A stretch of 64,000 nucleotides of DNA from Chara braunii (Eukaryota > Streptophyta > Charophyceae > Charales > Characeae). A model generated the notes under the pieces. That model did no database searches, had not been told where the DNA came from, and was given only the letters and a program-made list of their open reading frames with translations. The DNA lies in contig BFEA01000271.1 in the NCBI GenBank assembly GCA_003427395.1, positions 1,255,891-1,319,890 on the forward strand, written 5' to 3'. How positions within the stretch are numbered: the stretch's first letter is position 1; every line of letters begins with the position of its first letter. Shown one piece after another: positions 56,326-64,000 of this stretch. A program made the position numbers and the translations under genes.

Positions 56326-57045
56326 CATTGGCAGATCAAGCACTGNNNNNNNNNNNNNNNNNNNNNNNNNNNNNNNNNNNNNNNNNNNNNNNNNNNNNNN
56401 NNNNNNNNNNNNNNNNNNNNNNNNNNNNNNNNNNNNNNNNNNNNNNNNNNNNNNNNNNNNNNNNNNNNNNNNNNNNNNNNNNNNNNNNNNNNNNNNNNNN
56501 NNNNNNNNNNNNNNNNNNNNNNNNNNNNNNNNNNNNNNNNNNNNNNNNNNNNNNNNNNNNNNNNNNNNNNNNNNNNNNNNNNNNNNNNNNNNNNNNNNNN
56601 NNNNNAAACAGTCATTCCTCATGGGCAGATCAAGCACGGGTTGCTTACTGGCAGATTAAGCATTGGCTGCTCATCGGCAGGTCAAACAGTCATTTCTCAT
56701 GGACAAATCAAGCACGGGTTGCTTACTGGCAGACTAAGCATTGGCTGCTCATCGGCAGGTCAAGCAGTCATTCCCTATTGACAGATCAAGCACGGGTTGC
56801 TTATTAGCAGATCAGGCTTTGGCTGCTCATCGGCAGATCAAACACTCACTCCTCGTTGACAGATCAAGCAAGGGCTGCTGATTGGCAGATCAAGCATTGG
56901 CTGCTCATCAGCGGATCAAACACTCATTCCTCGTTAACTGACCAGTTACGTGCCGCTCATTGGCCGATGAGGCACAAAATGCTCATTAGCAGAACAGGCA
57001 CTGGTTGATTATTGACAGATCAGGCATTAACTGCTCATCAACAGG
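56326..57045 (+). repeat. 26-bp repeat in 78-bp higher-order units, with a 260-nt gap
   Basis: Monomers such as GCAGATCAAGCACGGGTTGC (26 bp in full) are arranged as trimers. After the gap the 78-bp period repeats four times from 56606. N at 56346-56605 lies inside the array. Confidence 0.9.
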
Positions 57046-59468
57046 GTTACATCAAGGCAGACATATTGACCGTCGGGATCTTCGAACAACTGTTGACGCC
57101 TTACTATTTGGTCGCTTCAATGCGGCTCAATAGCGAAAGTGGTTTCTACTCTCTAGCTTGAATCGGATGGCATAGTGTCCTCGAACCAATTCTAGTGTTT
57201 GCAGTGGAGAGACACGAGAATAGGAGGGAGTATAATTACTATTGTTATTATTACTTTATTATTATTGTTTTGTTATCATCATTGTCGGTCCGATTGCAAA
57301 AGATCTCAGGGCTCAGTCTCCGAGTGGGAATTTGATAGGCAAGTTTGAGCCCCACTCCCTGTCGATCGTTGAGGACCTCCGAAGCGGGCGCAGCGGGTGA
57401 CAGACGTTGTTGCCCTTGGCCTCAGCGAGCGACAGGCGTCCCCCCCCCTGGGTTTCCTTATACCGGTCCCTTGTGCCACCAAGAAGGCAAAGAAAAAGGA
57501 CGGTGGGAAAGTGAGAAAGGACGAGATCCGGAGAAAGTTAAATAGTAAGCAAGGTCGGTTTGACTCAACCATTTCCCCGACTGCATGACTATGAGAAGAA
57601 AATGGGCTGATTGAGCAACAAAAGGGAACGAAGATGAGCCAAAGAGCTTGAAAATATAGGCATGTGGGAAGGGCTATGTGTTGACCCCCAACGGGGGATT
57701 TGTATGGATCTTTGCTTTGTGTGGGATTGTGCAGGTGAGTGAGGGCTAAGGANGCNTTGAGCAGGATAGGGCTGGGAGGAACCGGGCACCAAGAGGGAAA
57801 GGGAAGAGGGACAAAGGGGCTATGGGACCCTTAGCATAAAGCCAGCCCATGGAAATGACCTTTGTGTTTGAAATTTGGAGCGTGAAAGAAGTACAATCTT
57901 GCTAAGGGAAAGGTGATGTTGTGTGTGCTTGCATGTAAAGGCCCGAAAAGACTACGGGGCGTGCCTCAATGGAGTTGAAAGAGATGTATGAGGCCCAATT
58001 GGTGCGTAGAAGCGAGGAAGAGGACGGCTTCGCCGCACCCCGATGACGCCATAGGGGCACAAGGTTTAGGGAAATGGTGCGCTCGCTAAGGCTGACGCTT
58101 AGCCTGCTCACAAAAGGAAGAAAACTCTCGAGGAACCCCTGGACTACCTGTGTATTGGAAGGAGCAATTGCATGAGAATACAACAAAGAATCGAAAAAAA
58201 AAAAAATCAGCGTTGCGGAATGACCAGCGAGACTACCACCCGGCGTGAGGGCTGAGCTACATCCCCAATGTCAAAGCTCTCTCGCGCGATGGCCCACCCC
58301 ATCCATCTCAAAGCACTAGGTGGGGGTGATCCTGGGACGAATGGCCCGCGCCCTGAGCATGAGCGTGGGCGGGCCGAGCCAATTGGGACCCGCAGTGGGG
58401 TCGACTAAGGCTTGAAAGTCTATCGGGGTTTGGCCCTACAAAAAATGGTGGAGGTGACTGGCATCGGGTTAATTTGACCCTTGCGGTTTCGAAGAGGGCG
58501 CCCGACGCATTGACGTGTACACAATCTAAGATAAGGAAAATGGACTTGTGTTTGCTCTTTCCCTTGGGAGAAATCAGATTTGAGAGTGGCTGGGCGCATG
58601 GCATGGCCAGACTTGGATGTATAACATGCATGCTATGCACTTGATCAGCCGTTTCCTTGGGAACGACTCTAGCCCTCCTTCATCCGGTACTGGTGTTCGC
58701 CAGTCTGGGGAAGCCTTGGGCAAGTCGTAGGTCGACCCTTCCTCTTTGTATGAAAGAAGGGCTCCGGTTACCTGGCAGGCGGTTGGTGTTTTGGCTTAGG
58801 CCGGGTTCCAATGAAAATCCCGCGGCGGAGTGATCCAACCGGACGGGTGCCTTTCTATCTTCTTCTTTGAGCCCAGTGGGCTCATGCACTTTGCACCTTT
58901 TTTTTGAAATGGAACCAACATGAACACAACGGGTCATCAAGAAGGAACAATCCTGCCCTATGAAAGGACAGACAAGCGAAGAGAAAGGGAATGAAGGGAG
59001 TTGCTAGACTCCAAGGAAAACTAGCTCACCTTTGAAGACTCTCACGAGAAGGAACCAACCACTATGTATGAAAAAAGGGGGAGTGACACCCGTTGTCCTG
59101 AAAAAAAAAAGTGAGTTACGGGTAGGAGGCGCTGGGAGCACCAAGGGAGAGGCACTTGTATTCTATGTGTCCCACTTGGGACTTGTGTTTGCATGATGGG
59201 ATTCGAGCGTTCTGCCTTTCGGAAGGAAAGGATTGGTTTGCAGCGGCCGGTGCGGGTTGCGAAACGTCGCTCTCTTTTTGTAGGTTGCCGTGTGTTCGTG
59301 TGTGGAGGTCAGGCCACCGAGCTGTCGGACGGGAGTTTGTCACGCCGGGTGATTAGTAGCATTCTCGCTCGAGCGGTGACGAGCTTCGGCTCGATGATCT
59401 GGCGGGCGGGGTGTCAAATGTCTGCTTAGGCGGGGCTTAGCCTGTTGACTGGCGGGGGGAGTACCACT
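57046..59468. other. No recognised gene
   Basis: Contains an ATT/TTA microsatellite (57231-57275) and ambiguous bases at 57753 and 57756. Open frames are short and lack family signatures. Confidence 0.4.
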
Positions 59469-61354
59469 GCATGCGGACAAAGACGGAGCCTCGGAGACGA
59501 TTAGTAGCTTGTCGTAGCATGGTTTGGGAAAGGCTGATTCTTATCGGACCGATGGAAGTGAATGCCCGGACGGCTGACTTTTGTCCTTGTACTTAGGCAC
59601 ACGGGGTAACCCTTGGTGTCGGTACGGATGTGCAAGAGCGGCAAGACGGGATGGGGTATTCTGGGTACAAGGAAAGGGCTAACGCCTTGCCGGAGCCTGG
59701 GTACCGCGCTCACGACGGTTGAGCTGCGCTTGAGGTATGGGATAAAACTCTACCGATAGTACCAGCGGAGAGACGATATTGCGAATGACCGGAGAGGAGA
59801 TGACCGACCCGTATGTGAGATTGCCTGATTTTTTTAATGTGTTCCCCCCTCCGTAAGGATTGATTGAGCTTGGATTCTCGGACGGGCCTATTTCTAAGTC
59901 TATTCCCCCTCCCTTCAGAGTCCACACGAGTGAGAGATGATCGGAAGGAAGGAGGATAGAGGTAAGTCGGAATGGAATCAAGAGAAAGAATGTGGGGAAA
60001 TGGGTGGCCAAGCGAGGGTATTATGGGAAGGCGGTACTTAGGAATGGGGAGGTAAATTAGGGAGACCTTGATGGGGGGTGTGAAATAATTCTCATCTAGG
60101 ACAAAGGTTGACCTGACCAGAAGGAGCGGTTGGTACCCTTTTATGAAAACAAGGGTCGGGTGCTGAAACAAGATGGCGCGATGGTTGTCTTCCCCGATCT
60201 ATACCAGCGCCCCGGAAATGCTAGTAGATGTAAAGGATGGGATATCGGTCGTCCTCCTGGAAGATAGGACGTGGACGAACCTTGAACCAGTGTATCAAAC
60301 GGCAATGCTGGAAGGGGAAGACGCGTTCCTTTGGATAGAAACAATGTGGACTAATGTCAGCTTGATAAGGTTGTCACCCAACTTAATGGATTTGGAATTC
60401 CGAAGGACAGTGCATGCGGACAAAGACGGAGCCTCGAAGACGATTAGTAGCTTGTCGTAGCATGGTTTGGGAAAGGTTGATTCTTATCGGACCGATGGAA
60501 GTGAATGCCCGGACAGCTGACTTTTGTCCCTGTACTTAGGCACACGGGCTAACCCTCGGTGTCAGTACGGATGTGCAAGAGCGGCAAGACGGGATGGGGT
60601 ATTCTGGGTACAAGGAAAGGGCTAACGCCTTGCCAGAGCCTGGGTACCGCGCTCGCGACGGTTGAGCTGCGCTTGAGGTATGGGATAAAACTCTACCGAT
60701 AGTACCAGCGGAGAGACCATATTGCGAATGACCGGTGAGGAGATGATCGGCCCGTATGTGAGATTGCCTGATTTTTTTTTATGTGTTCCCCCCTCCGTAA
60801 GGATTGATTGAGCTTGGATTGTTGGACGGGCATATTTCTAAGTCTATTCCCCCTCCCTTCAGAGTCCACACGAGTGAGAGATGATCGGAAGGAAGGAGGA
60901 TAAAGGTCAGTCGGAATGGAACCAAGAGAAAGAATGTGGGGAAATAAGTGGCCAAGCGAGGGTATTATGGGAAGGCGGTACTTAGGAATGGGGAGGTAAA
61001 TTAGGGAGACCTTGATGAGGGGTCTGGAATAATTCTCATCTAGGACAAAGGTTGACCTGACTAGAAGGACCGGTTGGTACTCTTTTATGAAAACAGGGGT
61101 CGGGTGCTGAAACAAGATAGCGTAATGGTTGCCTTCCCCGATCTATACCAGTGGCCCGGAAATGCTAGTAGATGTAAAGGATGGGATATCGGTCGTCCTC
61201 CCGGAAGATGGGACGTGGACGAACCTTGAACCAGCGTATCAAACGACAATGCTGGAAGGGGAAGACGCGTTCCTTTGGATAGAGACATTGTGGACTAATG
61301 TCAGCTTGACAAGGTTGTCACCCAACTTAATGGATTTGGAATTCCGAGGGTCAG
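59469..61354 (+). repeat. 943-bp tandem segmental duplication
   Basis: 59469-60411 and 60412-61354 are about 96% identical by eye over sampled stretches. The unit covers ~700 bp of upstream sequence and the first ~80 codons of the ORF family below. Confidence 0.9.
60173..60460 (+). pseudogene. Unknown ORF family, copy 1 (truncated by the duplication joint)
   Basis: ATG at 60173. It shares PIYTS(A/G)PEMLVDVKDGISV, EGEDAFLWIET and RLSPNLMDLEFR with copy 2. At 60411 the joint throws it into duplicated upstream sequence, so only ~80 codons are native and the C-terminal domain is missing. Family unrecognised. Confidence 0.6.
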
Positions 61355-61935
61355 TGCAAGCCCGGGGGTGGGTCTACTTGTCACAAGATGGGGAGAATGC
61401 TATGGTCATAGAGTTGGCACTCGGGAATACGCCAGACGAGCTGTTTAGGAAGGCAGAAGCTGAGGTTGTGTGGGCTGCGTGTCAGCGGAGGGAAATGGAA
61501 ATGGAAAGAATCGATGTACGGGTGGAGCTTGGGGATAGAAGAAGCATGAGGCGACCCATCAGGACCATGCGATGTGTGTTGCCTCCCTTCCTGGTACATG
61601 CGGTTTTCGAAAACCGAAGCAGGCTAGTACGGATATGCCCATCCATGATGAACCTCGGACTATCTTAGTGTGCTAGGCAAGACTTCTTTCGGTTGTCGGT
61701 AGAAATGGGGCCGTTTGAGGGGAACTGGGCAGACGAGCTGGCGGAGGTACTAAACTGCCTTAGTGTAGACGATGTTTTTGTCGCTAGCTCCGTGCATTGA
61801 GGGATGGTCTATAGCAATGTGGCAGTAGGGGAGACATTTCTGGAAGAGGTGAAAGAGTTGTTCTACGACGAAGAGGACGACTTCAGTGATGAGGATGAGG
61901 ATGAAGATGATGAGATAGAGGACTGGGACTTCTAA
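61129..61935 (+). pseudogene. Unknown ORF family, copy 2 (start lost, two internal stops)
   Basis: The codon aligned to copy 1's ATG is ATA (61117) and is followed by TAA. The body is open from 61129 to 61665, then TAG (61666) and TGA (61798) interrupt a frame that otherwise reads on to TAA at 61933-61935. Motifs: AFLWIETLWTN, VYLSQDGENAMVIELALG, CVLPPFLVHAVF, FFRLSVEMGPFEGNWADELA. The C-terminus is a run of Asp/Glu (YDEEDDFSDEDEDEDDE). It is paralogous to copies 3 and 4. Function unknown. Confidence 0.65.
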
Positions 61936-61983
61936 GGAGGGTGACTTAACTTAGGGTCTGACATTGTGCAGGAAGGGGAAAAG

Positions 61984-62739
61984 ATGACTAGAGAGGAAAG
62001 GATGATGGAATACACCTTCAAGGGATGGGACCCAAGGCGACTCAGAGGAGGAATAGAAATGCCTATACCAACAGAGAACGAATGGAGGGGGACCACATGC
62101 GACTGGGTTGGGTTTGAGGTTGCCCGGGAATTATCATATGTATGGATAGAACGGATTTGGAACCCGATAAGGGAAGAGGAAGGTTGGGATGAGATAGCAG
62201 AGGGCAAAGTGGAGTCGGTCGGAACGATTGTCCTTTTCGAAGACGGGTGGCACCTATTTTGCACTGCGTTAGCAATGGGACAGGATCCAATGTGGCTTTT
62301 AGGGGATGCAAAAGAGCGAACCGGAAAAGAAGGTAAGAGGTTCGCCAACGAGGGGTGGGACGAAGTTAGTAGCAGAGTTGTGATGGGAGGATGGAGGAAA
62401 CTCAAGCCTCCCTGCCTGCGCACAACGGCGTGGGTGCCCGAGTTCGTGGCCGACTGGTTCGGGGGATTCCAGCACATAGCAGACGTGGCCGACTCCACGA
62501 GGGAAGTGCACATTGAATGTGCCTGGTTGACCGAGGAATTCTATAGGATGTCCCTAAAATATGGGCCCTTCTACGGCGATAAAGCCAGCGAGGTCATCAC
62601 CGTCGTGAGGATAGGTAAGTACGACCGCCTAGAGGTAGACGCAAAAGCTTGGGACGCCATATATAGCCGGGAGGTGGCGGCCGCGCCGTCCTACGTGGAC
62701 GATGTCTTTACTTTGTTTGATTTACTATGGTTCGATTAG
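61984..62739 (+). CDS. Unknown ORF family, copy 3 (intact)
   Basis: A 251-codon open frame from ATG 61984 to TAG, 48 bp after copy 2. Motifs shared with its neighbours: SYVWIERIWNP, IVLFEDGWHLFCTALAMGQD, FYRMSLKYGPFYGDKASEVI (62540-62600) and REVAAAPSYVDDVFTLFD at the end. It has many Trp and acidic residues, and no signal peptide or membrane segment. An upstream in-frame GTG exists, but ATG is the likely start. I do not recognise the family. The preserved frame next to decayed copies suggests selection or recent origin. It could also belong to an unrecognised mobile element. Confidence 0.6.
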   Translation: MTREERMMEYTFKGWDPRRLRGGIEMPIPTENEWRGTTCDWVGFEVARELSYVWIERIWNPIREEEGWDEIAEGKVESVGTIVLFEDGWHLFCTALAMGQDPMWLLGDAKERTGKEGKRFANEGWDEVSSRVVMGGWRKLKPPCLRTTAWVPEFVADWFGGFQHIADVADSTREVHIECAWLTEEFYRMSLKYGPFYGDKASEVITVVRIGKYDRLEVDAKAWDAIYSREVAAAPSYVDDVFTLFDLLWFD

Positions 62740-63043
62740 AGGGAACTGAAAATCGAACACCGCAGGGAGGTCGGAGTATGGAGGGTGCAAGTGGAATCAG
62801 GATGTAGCATAAGAAGAAGGGGCGTGTACATTAGTTAGCAGGGGATGCGAGGGGTCGAAACAAGGGGAGGTAGCAACACCAAAGAAAAAGGGGGAAGAAG
62901 ACTTGTACGTGTATGAGGCAGGGATGGTAGCAAAAACCAATGTACGATAGGTAGGGGGTATTGAAAGACTAAAGCACGAAAGGCATGGAATCTCGGTGGG
63001 TGCAGCAATCGGACTAAGGAAGAAGGAAGGGAGACATTGCAAG

Positions 63044-63834
63044 ATGGCCCGACGAATGACATTTTGGGAGGATAGGCCTCGCGGGATCCTACCACCAAGA
63101 GCATCGGGGGGCAGGGTCGAAATAAGCCTGCCGGCAGGAAAAGTGGTGAGCAACCCGGTAATGGACTGGTGGGGGTAGAATTGGAGGAAGACACGGTGTA
63201 CCTAGTAGTAGAGCTGGAGTGGCGTGCGAGAGGAGAATTCGGAGGCATAAATTTGGAACTCCCAGGGCGCGTGCATGCGACGGGATCCCTACACCTGTCG
63301 GAAGAAGGGTGGCGGACCTTTAGGATTGCCTTGGCTTCCGGGGATGACCCCGTGCGAATGTTTGAAGGAGCATGGCAAATAACCTGGCGGGAGGGGTTAG
63401 AGTTCGTGGATCCAGAACGAGATGACGTGACGACTGAGGTAAAAGTCGTCGCAGCAGGGGTCTTTGAGTTACCAAATGAGGTCGTACGAACGAGTCTGCC
63501 ACCCTTTCTACTAAGACGACTGGGAGGCGTAGAGCGAGTGGAGCAGGCGGTAGCAACCATAACTAGGCCAAATTTTGACGAAGCATTAATGTATCAGGAA
63601 TACTACCGGGCCTTCCTAGAGATGGGGCCTTTTGAAGACGAACAGGGGCACGAGGTGTTTTGTATATTACGAGCGGCAGTAAATACTAGGCCAGGAATTC
63701 CGCAAATAAGTGATGAGGCTATGTGGAGAGTCATCCGCCGGGAAGTAGGTCGGGGCGCTACCTACATAGATGACCTTTACCGGTTGTACGGACAACCGGA
63801 GGGGGTTGCTGCTCTTGGGGATATGGAGGGATAG
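63044..63834 (+). pseudogene. Unknown ORF family, copy 4 (one frameshift)
   Basis: ATG at 63044 (MARRMTFWEDRPRGILPP) reads to MDWWG and a stop at 63173-63175. The next frame continues at once (VELEEDTVYLVVELEWRARG) to TAG at 63832-63834. One missing G in the GGGGG run at 63171 would account for it, so this may be a real mutation or a sequencing error. Shared motifs: HLSEEGWRTFRIALASGDDP, SLPPFLLRRLGG, YYRAFLEMGPFEDEQGHEVF, REVGRGATYIDDLYRLYG. Function unknown. Confidence 0.55.
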
Positions 63835-64000
63835 TTGGGATAAGCGAAGAAGAATGAAAACATGAAGGGTGAGGGGGCAGTAGGTGGACGTTTACTAAGG
63901 ATTGGCTGTAACCCTCTCTATGTGGACTATGCAGGGAATCGCCAAGGCAACAATGGCAGCAAGACGTGTGCAAATGGAACGCCGGCCCCGTGTGCGAATG
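63835..64000. other. No feature recognised to the window end
   Basis: Short 3' flank of copy 4; nothing supported. Confidence 0.4.

Noticed and set aside
59710-61115. Minus-strand ORFs of 140-153 codons present in both duplicated units
   Set aside because: Their conservation is explained by the recent 943-bp duplication; no motif, and they run antisense to the upstream region of the ORF family.

Overview
The window looks like nuclear DNA from a draft assembly of a retrotransposon-rich streptophyte (plant-lineage) genome. A charophyte alga such as Chara is my best guess. The guess rests on two exons of a plant-type threonine synthase, many Ty3/gypsy chromoviruses, a mitochondrial-type cox2 fragment next to a group II intron end, and N gaps. 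It is inference, because no search could be run.

Layout. 1-5341 is the 3' part of a Ty3/gypsy element (family A copy 1, A1), plus strand, with a 937-bp 3' LTR. 5342-~7740 is a 5'-truncated LINE on the minus strand. 8488-8598 and 33793-33938 are two consecutive exons of threonine synthase on the plus strand, split by an intron of 25,194 bp. Almost all of that intron is one nested transposon stack. A family B element (LTRs 8815-9570 and 22526-23620 plus 32635-32650) entered the intron. A deleted family A element (A2, 12253-19152) entered B's gag. A poly-A retroposon (12348-13238) entered A2's 5' LTR. A minus-strand family C element (23621-32634) entered B's 3' LTR. Flanking 4-bp duplications (GAAT; GCAA/GTAA; CTTG) support the order.

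33939-39516 holds minisatellites, palindromic MITEs, an 880-nt gap, a decayed minus-strand Ty3 remnant with its LTR (family E), and a nuclear copy of mitochondrial cox2 with the catalytic domain V of a group II intron. 39517-44902 is a fairly well preserved minus-strand chromovirus (family D) with a classic chromodomain.

45.0-57.1 kb is mostly noncoding and repetitive: several minisatellites, a long TTC tract, two abutting satellite-like arrays that both have a ~91-bp period, a ~163-bp array and a 26/78-bp higher-order array. 59.5-63.8 kb carries a tandem family of related ORFs of unknown function: a truncated copy, a broken copy, one intact copy and one copy with a single frameshift. A 943-bp tandem duplication produced the first two.

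A residual Nextera mate-pair junction adapter at 23.34-23.37 kb shows that part of the assembly there is chimeric. Apart from threonine synthase and possibly the 60-64 kb family, I see no host gene. The rest of threonine synthase (its PLP-binding core) is not visible in the 30 kb downstream.
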